Below, piece after piece: positions 21,730 to 29,484 of a stretch of DNA of 29,938 nt. The DNA lies in NCBI GenBank assembly GCA_046154545.1, contig JBJXGC010000058.1, forward strand, positions 1-29,938, in the 5' to 3' direction. Position 1 is the stretch's first letter; each line of letters starts with the position of its first letter. The notes below the pieces were generated by a model. The model did not search any database, was not told the origin of the DNA, and saw nothing but the letters and a program-made list of their open reading frames with translations. A program made the translations under genes and the position numbers. Source of the DNA: JBJXGC01 sp046154545. GTDB taxonomy: Bacteria; Chloroflexota; Dehalococcoidia; Tepidiformales; Tepidiformaceae.

Positions 21730-22566
21730 GTGAAGGTCCTCACGACGCCCACTGAAATGCGCGCCTGGCGGCGGGAGCGGCCGGACAGCGTCGGTTTCGC
21801 GCCCACGATGGGGTACCTGCACGAGGGCCACCTCACCCTCGCCCGCCGCGCGAAGGCGGAGAACGACCGGGCCGTCGTGAGCATCTTCGTGAACCCCACC
21901 CAATTCGGGCCAGGGGAGGACTTCGAACGGTACCCGCGCGACGAAGGGCGCGACCTCGCACTGTTGGAGGCGGCCGGGGTTGATGCTGTTTACCTGCCGT
22001 CGCCCGCGACGATCTACCCGCCGGGATTTCAGACCTATGTGACGGTCGAGGAGGTTTCGCAGCCGCTCGAAGGCGCCCGCCGGCCGGGCCACTTTCGCGG
22101 CGTGGCCACGGTAGTCCTGAAGCTCTTCAACGCGGTCGAACCTACCCGCGCCTACTTTGGCCGCAAGGATGCGCAGCAGCTCCGCGTGCTCCAACGCATG
22201 ACGGCAGACCTCGACCTGCCAGTCGAGATGGTGCCGTGCGACATCGTCCGTGAGGCGGACGGCCTCGCGATGAGCAGCCGCAACGTCTACCTGTCACCCG
22301 AACAGCGGGCCTCAGCACCCGTGTTGTATCGAGCACTCGGGGAGGCACGCGAGCGCTACGGCCGGGGCGAACGAGACGCGGACGTGCTGCGCGAGACGGT
22401 GCGGGCGCTCATTGGGGCCGAGCCGCTCGCGGCGATCGACTACATCAGCCTCGCCGATGACCGGACGCTGGAAGAGTTCGCCGGCCAGGTCGAACGCCCC
22501 GCGCTGCTCTCGCTGGTCGTGCGTTTTGGCGCGACCCGCCTGTTGGACAACGTCGAGCTGGGGTGA
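21730..22566 (+). CDS. panC: Pantothenate synthetase
   Basis: This 278-residue enzyme condenses pantoate and beta-alanine with ATP through a pantoyl-adenylate, the last step of the pathway. Class I nucleotidyltransferase signatures are visible: APTMGYLHEGH with H31-EG-H34, then FVNPTQFGPGEDFERYPR, FGRKDAQQ and the KMSKS-equivalent MSSRNVYLS near residue 180. The length is typical. The start is GTG at 21730 with only a weak ribosome site, reached after the long hairpin. It is the third gene of panDBC, so beta-alanine and pantoate supply and their joining are encoded together. Confidence 0.97.
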   Translation: MKVLTTPTEMRAWRRERPDSVGFAPTMGYLHEGHLTLARRAKAENDRAVVSIFVNPTQFGPGEDFERYPRDEGRDLALLEAAGVDAVYLPSPATIYPPGFQTYVTVEEVSQPLEGARRPGHFRGVATVVLKLFNAVEPTRAYFGRKDAQQLRVLQRMTADLDLPVEMVPCDIVREADGLAMSSRNVYLSPEQRASAPVLYRALGEARERYGRGERDADVLRETVRALIGAEPLAAIDYISLADDRTLEEFAGQVERPALLSLVVRFGATRLLDNVELG

Positions 22567-22617
22567 AATCCGGACGGTCGAGCCGAGATGTCCACGCAAG
22601 CGCGAGCTGACTCCCTG

Positions 22618-22643
22618 TACACTGGCGCGAACTCTCACCGGAG
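22618..22643 (+). promoter_or_regulatory. Promoter -10 and ribosome site of the VOC gene
   Basis: TACACT (22618-22623) is followed by a leader with GGAG (22640-22643), 9 nt before the ATG at 22653. No clear -35 is seen. Confidence 0.42.
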
Positions 22644-22652
22644 ATCGTCCAG

Positions 22653-23516
22653 ATGGCCATTCTTCCACAGACCCATCACGGCATGAACGTCGCAGACCTG
22701 GCCCGCACGAAGGCGGCCCTGCGCGCAATCGGCTACACCGCTACCCAGCCAGGCGCCCCGGAGCCGCTCGAATTTCGCAACGTCGAGGGCGACCCGGTCG
22801 GCCAGCAGACCGCTCATGCGTTGGGCGACCGCTACATCACCCACTACATCGAGAATCCCGACACGGGCCACCAGATCGACCTGATCGAGATAGGCCCCGA
22901 GTACCTGCAGGAGAGGCCTTCACGAGAACCTGCCCAGGGTGACCTCACGATCGCGGTGCCGGTTGCTGACCCGGTCGCCGCCTATCACACGCTGAGGGCG
23001 GCATGGGGCGGCGGCGACTTCAGCGAACCGGTCGCTTGCCCAGAGGAAGACGGCGTCCGCTTCTTCGGCTGCGACGGGCAGGATTTCCTCTTCACGCGGC
23101 AGCCGGCCGGGTTCGCCGTCATCCACTACAGCACCCGGGACTTCCCGCAGGCACGCCGCTTCTACGAGGAGGTGCTGGGCTACTCGGTGATCCCGGCCGG
23201 ATCGGACCGGCCCGGTGTGGAGCGCTTCCGCCTCGATGGATGCGGCGGACGGATGGAGATCGAGGTCCGCCCTGGGGTGGCCGTACCGGACTACCAGGCG
23301 ACGGCTAAGCGGTATCCGGGGGCGAACCACTTCCGCCTCCTGAACATCGACATGAATCGCGTCTCGGACACGCTCGCTCGCGACCCGGGGCTCGGCGGGT
23401 TCCTCCTGGGGCCGTACGAGAGCGGCTTCGCCTTCCTCTACGGCCCGGCGAACGAAACTCCCGAGTGCTTCGACATGTCCATGTTTGCGAGGGCGATGGC
23501 TGCGCCGGGAGCATGA
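22653..23516 (+). CDS. Double VOC (glyoxalase/dioxygenase superfamily) protein
   Basis: This 287-residue protein has two vicinal-oxygen-chelate modules. The first begins TTHHGMNVADL-like (MNVADLARTKAALRAIGY). The second, from about residue 150, reads AVIHYSTRDFPQARRFYEEVLGYSVI, the common start of a glyoxalase-like domain. Candidate metal ligands include the His residues near the N-terminus (H8, H9) and in HYIENPDTGHQIDLIE, but I cannot assign a complete set. Such proteins range from lyases to antibiotic-binding proteins; no substrate can be given. It overlaps the DinB-like gene by 4 nt (ATGA). Confidence 0.75.
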   Translation: MAILPQTHHGMNVADLARTKAALRAIGYTATQPGAPEPLEFRNVEGDPVGQQTAHALGDRYITHYIENPDTGHQIDLIEIGPEYLQERPSREPAQGDLTIAVPVADPVAAYHTLRAAWGGGDFSEPVACPEEDGVRFFGCDGQDFLFTRQPAGFAVIHYSTRDFPQARRFYEEVLGYSVIPAGSDRPGVERFRLDGCGGRMEIEVRPGVAVPDYQATAKRYPGANHFRLLNIDMNRVSDTLARDPGLGGFLLGPYESGFAFLYGPANETPECFDMSMFARAMAAPGA

Positions 23517-23989
23517 GATCGACCGACGAAGAACTCTCCGCGCAGGTGGAGTCGGTTGCGAACCTGATCGCCGAGATCGTCGAGGCGTGCCCGCCCACCA
23601 GCTTCGGCCACCCGGTGGATGAGTGGGCGCTGGCGAACCTGGCGGGGCACGTGGCGGAGTTTCCACTGACCTTCGCCCGCCAGGCGGCGCGGCTCGCGGC
23701 CGAACCGGGGGCGGGCATCCATCGGATGCCGGACGATGACGGACGGCTGGCCGGCATCAGCAGGGCGAGCGGCTCAACGCCTGAGGAAGCCGCCAGCCGG
23801 ATCAGGGCCGTGGCGAGCGAGGCCGCCGGGATCATCCGGGGCTTGGGCCCCGCGGCGCTGGCAGTCACGGGCCGGCGAGTCTCCGGCGACGAGGAGCTCA
23901 CCGCAGCGCAATTCCTCGAACGGTACGTCATCGGGCACCTCGGGATGCACCTGCAGCAGGCGCGCGAGATGGAGGCGGCAAGGGTATGA
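23513..23989 (+). CDS. DinB-like four-helix metalloprotein
   Basis: This 158-residue four-helix bundle has the spaced histidine triad of DinB/mycothiol-dependent isomerase-type proteins: H46 in LANLAGHVAEF, and H142 with H146 in VIGHLGMHLQQ. Such proteins bind a divalent metal and often act on thiol conjugates. The specific reaction here is unknown. The ATG at 23513 overlaps the VOC stop, which decides it over an upstream in-frame ATG. The VOC plus DinB pairing suggests detoxification or small-molecule modification, as an inference. Confidence 0.75.
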   Translation: MRSTDEELSAQVESVANLIAEIVEACPPTSFGHPVDEWALANLAGHVAEFPLTFARQAARLAAEPGAGIHRMPDDDGRLAGISRASGSTPEEAASRIRAVASEAAGIIRGLGPAALAVTGRRVSGDEELTAAQFLERYVIGHLGMHLQQAREMEAARV

Positions 23990-23990
23990 T
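23985..23990 (+). promoter_or_regulatory. -10 hexamer of the small gene before the HEPN gene (leaderless type)
   Basis: TATGAT, overlapping the stop codon of the DinB-like gene, ends exactly 6 nt before the ATG at 23997. Confidence 0.5.
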
Positions 23991-23996
23991 CGACGC

Positions 23997-24290
23997 ATGA
24001 CCCTCCCTACGCCCGAAGCGATCCGCGACGAGCTGGTCCGCCTCGACCCGGAGCGGGCCGCCGATGTCTCCCGGTGGGAGGTCGAGATAGGCGAGGATTC
24101 CGTTGGCGACCCGGCCGTGTTCGTGACGGTCGTCTACCGGGACGATCGGCTATACGCGGCCTGGAAGAGGAGGCGTGAATACACGGGGCTGATCGAGGCC
24201 GGGCTGACAGCGCTTCTCCCGGGCCGGTGGCCCTACGTCACTCTTTCCGCCGAGAGCGTAGCAATCGACCCGGAGCGAGCCCCCGCGTGA
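23997..24290 (+). CDS. Small unknown protein paired with a HEPN gene
   Basis: I do not recognise a family for this 97-residue protein. It has an N-terminal helix (PEAIRDELVRLDPERAADV), a strand-rich centre (WEVEIGEDSVGDPAVFVTVVYRD) and a helix with a positively charged patch (AAWKRRREYTGLIEAGL). The start is set by the -10 hexamer 6 nt before the ATG. Its stop overlaps the GTG of the HEPN gene (GTGA). By analogy with HEPN pairs it may be an antitoxin. It lacks the GSxxRG and DxD motifs of nucleotidyltransferase antitoxins, so it would be of another kind. Confidence 0.7.
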   Translation: MTLPTPEAIRDELVRLDPERAADVSRWEVEIGEDSVGDPAVFVTVVYRDDRLYAAWKRRREYTGLIEAGLTALLPGRWPYVTLSAESVAIDPERAPA

Positions 24291-24784
24291 CCCTCCACGC
24301 CGACCTACTCGCGCAGGCAGTGCACCTCGCTCGCCTCGAGCGGCGACGTCCGAAGCAGGCCAGCCTTCGGCGAGCGGTGTCCACCGCGTACTATGCGCTG
24401 TTTCACCTGATATCGGCTGAAGCAGCAAACCGGCTCGTCCGCGGCCACGACCGCGAGTTCCACCGCAATCTGGTGCGGCGAGCGCTCAGCCACAATTCGA
24501 TGCTTGAGGCGAGCAAGGCGTTTGCGAGCGGAACGCTCCCCCGAAGCCTCGTAACCCCAGAGATTGACGTCTCCCAGGACGTCCGGGAGGTGGCAGCAAC
24601 GTTCGTTTACCTCCAACAACAGCGCCACGACGCAGACTACAACTTGCTGAGCCCATTCACCGGCACGCGGGCGGAGAACGCCATTCTCCGGGCCGATGAC
24701 GCGTCACGCGCATGGCAGCGAGCCCGCGGCGGGGCGGACGCCGACCTGTATCTCCTCGCATTGCTCTTGTCGCCACGCAGATAG
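24287..24784 (+). CDS. HEPN-domain protein
   Basis: This 165-residue all-helical protein has a pattern common to one HEPN branch: QASLRRAVSTAYYALFHLI near 24-42, then RRALSH, and a late QQQRHDADYNLL (about 108-119). The Arg-His pair in that late motif may be the RNase site. HEPN proteins are RNases in TA and defence systems or accessory RNA-binding proteins. It is translationally coupled to the small gene upstream. Which histidine and arginine are catalytic cannot be settled from one sequence. Confidence 0.68.
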   Translation: MTLHADLLAQAVHLARLERRRPKQASLRRAVSTAYYALFHLISAEAANRLVRGHDREFHRNLVRRALSHNSMLEASKAFASGTLPRSLVTPEIDVSQDVREVAATFVYLQQQRHDADYNLLSPFTGTRAENAILRADDASRAWQRARGGADADLYLLALLLSPRR

Positions 24785-25024
24785 GACAGGCAACGGCGCT
24801 TGCCGCGGCCGTGGCCGGGCTCCCGCGACACCAGGGTTCGCGCCGGACGTCTCCGTCAAGAGGCAGGTCTCCCTTGCGGACGGCCTACCCACGCTTCCAC
24901 CCTGACGTGACGTAACGTGGCGAAATAACCTATAGCCCTCGGCTTAACGAAGTGGTACTTTACGCGTCCGGCTGAAAGGGAGGGGGCTATCGGCGGGGAG
25001 CTGATCGCACCACTAAGTACGAAG

Positions 25025-25063
25025 AAAAGGGGTTTGCTGCCATCTCCCATTGCAGCAAACCCC
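25025..25063 (-). terminator. Intrinsic terminator of the fts operon
   Basis: A perfect 12-bp stem (GGGGTTTGCTGC with GCAGCAAACCCC) and an 11-nt loop are followed on the minus strand by TTTTCTT. It lies 62 nt beyond the ftsZ stop codon. It ends the murB-ddl-ftsQ-ftsA-ftsZ transcript and may also stop readthrough from the HEPN side. Confidence 0.88.
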
Positions 25064-25091
25064 AGGGCTTTCCCGATGACCTCGGGCAGGC

Positions 25092-25105
25092 AGTCCTGCA
25101 GGACT
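25092..25105. repeat. 14-bp perfect palindrome
   Basis: AGTCCTGCAGGACT lies between the ftsZ stop and the terminator. As RNA it folds into a 5-bp hairpin; as DNA it is a fully symmetric candidate protein site. No function is assigned. Confidence 0.5.
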
Positions 25106-25125
25106 TAGCGCGCTCGGCTAGATAG

Positions 25126-26307
25126 CTACCTCCTTTCAGCCAGCCTCGCTACTGACCCGATCTCCCTTGGCAGCTCGTTCAGCGAACGAAGCGGGCGCCG
25201 CAGGAACGCGGGCAGTTCAGCGTCATCCATCGAACTCACACCGGGCAGGCCGAACTCGGCGATGCGGTGGACTTCGCGTGGGTCGTGTAGCTCCTGGAGC
25301 TTCGGCGGAAAACCGGTCGCAATGACGGTGATGTGCACCTCTTCGCCGACCGTTGGGTCGATGACGGTGCCAAAGATGGTGTTGACGTTCGGGTCGGCCA
25401 ATTCGGCAATCTGACGGGCGGCGGCGTCGAGTTCGCGGAGGCCAAGGTTACCACTGTGCGTGACGCAGAAGAGGACGTTGCGGGCGCCTTCGATCGACTG
25501 GTCGAGGAGCGGGCTGCTGGTGGCGGCGCGGGCCGCTTCGGCTGCCCGGTTCTCGCCGCTGGCCCGGCCCACGGCGAGCAGGGCCGGGCCGGCCTCGCTC
25601 ATCGTCGTGCGCACATCGTTGAAGTCGAGGTTGATAGACCCGTTTGCGCTGATGATGTTGGAGATCGACTGAATCGCCTGGCGGAGGACATCGTCCGCGG
25701 TTTCGAAGGCCTCTTCCATCGTCACGTTTGGCGGGCAGATGTCGAGAAGGCGCTGGTTGGGGATGACGATGAGGGTATCGACCTTCTCGCGGAGCCGGGC
25801 GAGCCCTTCGTCAGCTTGGCGAGCCTTGCGGGCGCCCTCCCAGGCGAACGGCCTTGTCACGACGCCGATCGTGAGGGCGCCGCACTCCTTCGCCACCTCG
25901 GCGATGATGGGGGCCGCGCCGGTGCCGGTGCCGCCACCCATGCCAGCCGTGACGAAGACCATCTCCGTCCCGCGAAGCAGCTCGTAGAGTTCGTCGCGGC
26001 TCTCTTCGGCGGCGCGTTCGCCCTTGGTGGGGTCAGCCCCGGCGCCGAGACCTCGGGTCACCTTCTCGCCGATGCGGATGCGGTGGGCCGCCTCCGAGCC
26101 CATGAGCGCCTGGGCGTCGGTGTTGGCGGCGACGAAGGTGACGCCGGGGATGCGGGCGTGGATCATGCGGTTGACGGCGTTGCAGCCGCCGCCGCCCACG
26201 CCGATGACCTTGATGTCGGGTAAGAGCTCGGATTCGTAGCGGATAGTCATGGCCTTGTTCCCTCCCTGCGTGAATCGGTCGTTCCGGCTGAATTCGCTCA
26301 GGCTCAT
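25126..26307 (-). CDS. ftsZ: Cell division GTPase FtsZ
   Basis: This 393-residue tubulin homologue polymerises into the division ring. The GTP-binding loops are intact: KVIGVGGGGCNAVNRM near 33-48, the tubulin signature GGGTGTG (123-129 region) and the T7 synergy loop NLDFNDV that completes the neighbouring active site. The conserved C-terminal peptide that binds FtsA (ELPAFLRRP) is followed by about 22 further residues, so it is not at the very end as in most bacteria. Two starts are possible. ATG 26307 has GGAGG upstream; ATG 26250 (codon 20) has GGGAGGG and gives the more usual N-terminus. The gap from ftsA is 12 nt. It is the last gene of the cluster. Confidence 0.97.
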   Translation of the reverse strand: MSLSEFSRNDRFTQGGNKAMTIRYESELLPDIKVIGVGGGGCNAVNRMIHARIPGVTFVAANTDAQALMGSEAAHRIRIGEKVTRGLGAGADPTKGERAAEESRDELYELLRGTEMVFVTAGMGGGTGTGAAPIIAEVAKECGALTIGVVTRPFAWEGARKARQADEGLARLREKVDTLIVIPNQRLLDICPPNVTMEEAFETADDVLRQAIQSISNIISANGSINLDFNDVRTTMSEAGPALLAVGRASGENRAAEAARAATSSPLLDQSIEGARNVLFCVTHSGNLGLRELDAAARQIAELADPNVNTIFGTVIDPTVGEEVHITVIATGFPPKLQELHDPREVHRIAEFGLPGVSSMDDAELPAFLRRPLRSLNELPREIGSVARLAERR

Positions 26308-26319
26308 CGCCTAACCTCC

Positions 26320-27567
26320 TTACTGGGGCATAAGCGCCCGTCCGATGTCGGCCAACCTGCGGAAGAAGCCTCCCGCGGGCTGGCGGTCGAAGTTCGTACC
26401 GCTGATCGCCTCCGCTGGCCGTTCTCTGCCCTGGAGCGCGTACTCCACGAGCCCGATGGCGGTGGCGTAGGCCGGCGTCCCGATGAGGTCGGCCAGGCCG
26501 TGATAGCCGCCCGGGAGGCCGAGGCGGGCGGGCAGGCCGAGGCGGGTCTCCGCGAGTTCGGCGAGGCCGCGGAGCTGGCTGCTCCCCCCGGTGAGCACGA
26601 GGCCCGCCGCCACTTTGTCGAAATAGCCCACGCGTTTGAGTTCGAGGGCCACCATTTCGAGGATCTCCTCCGTCCGCGCCTGGAGGATCTCGCAGACGTG
26701 GCTGAGGAGGACGACCTTCTGGGGGTGCGTCCCGAAGGCGCGGATCTCCACCTTTTCGGCCTCGACGGCGCCCGGGTAGGCGGCGCCATGGACACACTTC
26801 AGCTCCTCGGCGCTCTCCCAGGGGCAACGGAGCACGCGCGCCAGGTCGTGGGTGAGATGCGTGCCAGCAATCGGGAGGCAGGCGCTGTGGGCCACCGTCC
26901 CTTCGTCATAGACGGTGAGCGAGGTGCTGCTGCCCCCGATATCGACGACGGCGACGCCCTGCTGGCGTTCCTGGTCGCTGAGGACGCTCGTCGCCGAACC
27001 AAGCGACCCGAGGATGAGCCCGTCCACCTGCACGCCGGCGCCTTCGATGCACTTCGTCAGGTTCTGCACGGCGGAGGTGGCCGCCGTGACGATGTGGGTC
27101 TCCGCATCGAGCCGGCCGCCGAACATGCCGATCGGGTCCGTCACTGGGTCCTGGCCCTCCACCCAGTAGCCGCGGGGGAGGACGTGGAGGATCTGGCGGT
27201 TCGTCGGGATGCTGATCTGGCTGGCCGCCTCGAGGACGCGGGCCCGGTCGTCGGCCGAAATGGCGCGTGAGCGATCAGGCACGGCGATGATGCCGCGGTT
27301 GTTCTGGGACTGGATGTGGTTGCCCGAGATGCCGACGACCGCGCTGAGGATGCGCATGCCGCAGCCCTGTTCGGCCTTTTCGACCGCGATTTGGACGGCC
27401 TCGCGGGCGGACTGGATGTTGTCGATGGCGCCGCGGGTCGAACCGGAGGCGGGCGCCACGCCGACGCCGAGGATGCGCACGTCACCGTGTTCGCTCGCGT
27501 CGCCGACGATGACCGCCACCTTGGTGGAGCCAATATCGATCGCCGCTACCGTGCTTCGCCGCTTCAT
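26320..27567 (-). CDS. ftsA: Cell division protein FtsA
   Basis: This 415-residue actin-fold ATPase tethers FtsZ to the membrane. The phosphate-binding loops AAIDIGSTKVAVIVG (8-22) and VAVVDIGGSSTSLTVY are clear, as is the adenosine motif LVLTGGSSQLRGL. The C-terminal FFRRLADIGRALMPQ is an amphipathic membrane-targeting helix of the expected type. The ATG at 27567 has GGAG 7 nt upstream and gives the normal MKRRSTVAAIDIGS start; the longer upstream frame overlaps ftsQ and is rejected. It lies between ftsQ and ftsZ, as in most dcw clusters. Confidence 0.96.
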   Translation of the reverse strand: MKRRSTVAAIDIGSTKVAVIVGDASEHGDVRILGVGVAPASGSTRGAIDNIQSAREAVQIAVEKAEQGCGMRILSAVVGISGNHIQSQNNRGIIAVPDRSRAISADDRARVLEAASQISIPTNRQILHVLPRGYWVEGQDPVTDPIGMFGGRLDAETHIVTAATSAVQNLTKCIEGAGVQVDGLILGSLGSATSVLSDQERQQGVAVVDIGGSSTSLTVYDEGTVAHSACLPIAGTHLTHDLARVLRCPWESAEELKCVHGAAYPGAVEAEKVEIRAFGTHPQKVVLLSHVCEILQARTEEILEMVALELKRVGYFDKVAAGLVLTGGSSQLRGLAELAETRLGLPARLGLPGGYHGLADLIGTPAYATAIGLVEYALQGRERPAEAISGTNFDRQPAGGFFRRLADIGRALMPQ

Positions 27568-27583
27568 CCCGTTTCTCCCATTG

Positions 27584-28438
27584 TTATTCAAGGACTGGCC
27601 GGTTCCCGAACCGGAGGTCGACAGTGGTGTAGTTGATGCCCCTGGCCTGGGCCTGCTGGGCCATCGCCGCCCAGACCGAGAGCTTGTAGGCGATGGAGCT
27701 GGAATCACCGAAGAGGGCGGCCTGGCCATCGGCGGTCTTCACCTGGACGCCGGTGCCTTTCGCGAAGGACACCTCGGTGACGGTCGTGCCGAGCTGGCGG
27801 GGCAGCCGTTCGTAGATCTCGGCGGCGGCCTCGACGGCCTGGTAATCGACACGGTCGCCCTGGTGGCGGCTCCCCGGCTCGGAGCTGAGGATGACGGGCG
27901 CCCCCTCGGCGGCGGGCAGGGAGCCAAGCACCACACCGTCGCGGTCGATGGTGTAGCGGACGCCACCCTGCTCCCACGTCCCCCAGGCCTGGCGCTCCTC
28001 GACGGTGATGGTGAGCCGGTTCGGCCAATGCCGGTCGATCCGCACCGCGTGGACGAGCGGCAGCCCGTAGATCGCCTTCTGCGAGGTGGCGAGGTCGGCC
28101 GTGAACATGTTCTCGCCAAGCAGGGCCGCCCGCTCGACGATGCTTTCGGTGGCGACGCGGCTGTTGCCGCGCACTTCGAGGTGCGCGACCTGGAAGAGGG
28201 GCGACTGCCAGGTAACGACGGCGGCGGCGAGGACGGCGAACACCGCCGCCAACGCCCCCAGCGGCTTCAACCAGCCGCGGCTAATTCGGACGGAAGGCCG
28301 CCAGCCCGTGCGCGGCGGCTGGACGCCGCGCCGTGACGAACGCCGGACGACGGGCCGTTGCTCGCCCACGGCGGGACGCCGGCGGCGGACGATCGTCCGG
28401 GGAAGGCTCTTCGGCGGGCGGCGGCGCTTGACGATCAT
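27584..28438 (-). CDS. ftsQ: Cell division protein FtsQ/DivIB
   Basis: This is a 284-residue bitopic membrane protein of the divisome. Residues 1-56 are a strongly basic cytosolic tail (many Arg/Pro). Residues 58-76 form the single membrane span. The POTRA domain begins at about 82 with LFQVAHLEVRGNSRV, and the beta domain extends to the C-terminus, with WPNRLTITVEER typical of the family. It stabilises the FtsB/FtsL and FtsW/FtsI complexes outside the membrane. Its ATG overlaps the ddl stop (ATGA), so translation is coupled. Confidence 0.92.
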   Translation of the reverse strand: MIVKRRRPPKSLPRTIVRRRRPAVGEQRPVVRRSSRRGVQPPRTGWRPSVRISRGWLKPLGALAAVFAVLAAAVVTWQSPLFQVAHLEVRGNSRVATESIVERAALLGENMFTADLATSQKAIYGLPLVHAVRIDRHWPNRLTITVEERQAWGTWEQGGVRYTIDRDGVVLGSLPAAEGAPVILSSEPGSRHQGDRVDYQAVEAAAEIYERLPRQLGTTVTEVSFAKGTGVQVKTADGQAALFGDSSSIAYKLSVWAAMAQQAQARGINYTTVDLRFGNRPVLE

Positions 28439-29484
28439 CGCCGTTCCCTCCGCGCGTGCCGTTCGAGCCCGAGTTCGAGGATGCGCGTGAGCAGGGCCGG
28501 GTAACGCAGTCCCGAGGCCTCCCAGAGCTTCGGGTACATGCTGATGCTGGTGAAGCCGGGGATGGTGTTGACCTCATTGGCCAGCACTTCGCCGTCCTCG
28601 GTGACGAAGAAATCGACGCGCGCGTAGCCTTCGCAGCCCATCACCCGGAACATCCGCAGGGCAAGCTCGCGGACGCGGGCGGCGACGGGCTCGGGGATGC
28701 GCGCCGGGATGTACAGCTCGGTACGAGAGCTGGACGCGTACTTGCTTTCGAAGTCGTAGAACTCGCGGTCCGGGACGATTTCGCCGGTGACGCTCGCCTC
28801 GGGCGTGTCGTTTCCGAGGATCGAGCACTCCACTTCCTGGCCGGTGATGGCCTGCTCGACGACGGCCTTTTCGTCATAGGCGAAGGCGGCGGCGAAAGCA
28901 CGGGGCACATCCTCGCGCGAACGAACTTTGGTCACCCCAACGCTGGACCCGCCGTTGGCCGGCTTGACGAAGCAGGGGTAGCCGATCGTCTGCTCGACGA
29001 AGCGGAAGGCGCGATGCTCGTCCTCAGCGACTTCAGCCGCGCGGACGACCGCGTACCTGGGCTGACGGATACCGGCTTCGCGGAAGAACGCCTTCATGAG
29101 TGCCTTATCCATGCCGATCGCGCTGGCCGCGACGCCACAGCCGGCGTAGGGGAGCCCGGCCATTTCGAGGAGCCCCTGGAGGCAGCCGTCTTCGCCGAAG
29201 GTGCCGTGGACGAGGGGAAAGACCACGTCGCAACGTGAGAGGTCCTCGAGGGCGGGGCTCAGGAGCAGGGGCAGGCCACCGGAGCCGAAGCGCCGGTCGC
29301 CGGCGTGCAGCGCGCTCCGGGTTTCATCGACCGTAAGCCAGTTACCCGTCCGGCTGATGGCGAAGGGCACCGCCTCCCAGCGCTCCGGGTCGAGGGCACT
29401 GATGACACTGCGGGCGCTGACGACACTGACGTCGTGTTCGCCGGAGCGCCCGCCAAGAATGACCGCGACACGTTGTTTCACCAT
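28435..29484 (-). CDS. ddl: D-alanine--D-alanine ligase
   Basis: This 349-residue ATP-grasp enzyme makes D-Ala-D-Ala for the peptidoglycan stem peptide. The N-terminal ILGGRSGEHDVSVVSA, the ATP-binding FVKPANGGSSVGVTKV, and the metal/substrate-binding FEVN-type region VLANEVNTIPGFTSISMYPK are all intact. I chose the ATG at 29484 because GGGGGAG lies about 5 nt upstream and it shares one base with the murB stop (TGATG); a GTG two codons earlier is possible. It sits in the operon with murB and ftsQ, as in many Gram-positive-type clusters. Confidence 0.96.
   Translation of the reverse strand: MVKQRVAVILGGRSGEHDVSVVSARSVISALDPERWEAVPFAISRTGNWLTVDETRSALHAGDRRFGSGGLPLLLSPALEDLSRCDVVFPLVHGTFGEDGCLQGLLEMAGLPYAGCGVAASAIGMDKALMKAFFREAGIRQPRYAVVRAAEVAEDEHRAFRFVEQTIGYPCFVKPANGGSSVGVTKVRSREDVPRAFAAAFAYDEKAVVEQAITGQEVECSILGNDTPEASVTGEIVPDREFYDFESKYASSSRTELYIPARIPEPVAARVRELALRMFRVMGCEGYARVDFFVTEDGEVLANEVNTIPGFTSISMYPKLWEASGLRYPALLTRILELGLERHARRERR

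Larger units (their letters stand above)
24785..25125. other. Intergenic region between the convergent HEPN gene and ftsZ
   Basis: This 341-nt stretch has no credible gene. It holds the ftsZ-side terminator (25025-25063) and a 14-bp palindrome (25092-25105). The middle part (about 24905-25020) is richer in A/T than the genes around it. It contains ACGTGACGTAACGTGG-like short repeats and a possible -10 (TATAGC at 24932-24937). I recognise no tRNA, riboswitch or known small RNA. Confidence 0.6.

Noticed and set aside
24785..25020. Possible small RNA or riboswitch in the HEPN-ftsZ gap
   Set aside because: The A/T-richer stretch has short repeats and a -10-like element but no structure I could match to a known RNA class.
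25126..25140. Strong ribosome site (AAAGGAGGT) at the end of ftsZ on the minus strand
   Set aside because: No start codon or open frame follows at usable distance; the bases encode the last ftsZ codons.
25333..26223. Plus-strand frame of 296 codons opposite ftsZ
   Set aside because: It is fully antisense to ftsZ, with no domain signature and shadow-type composition.
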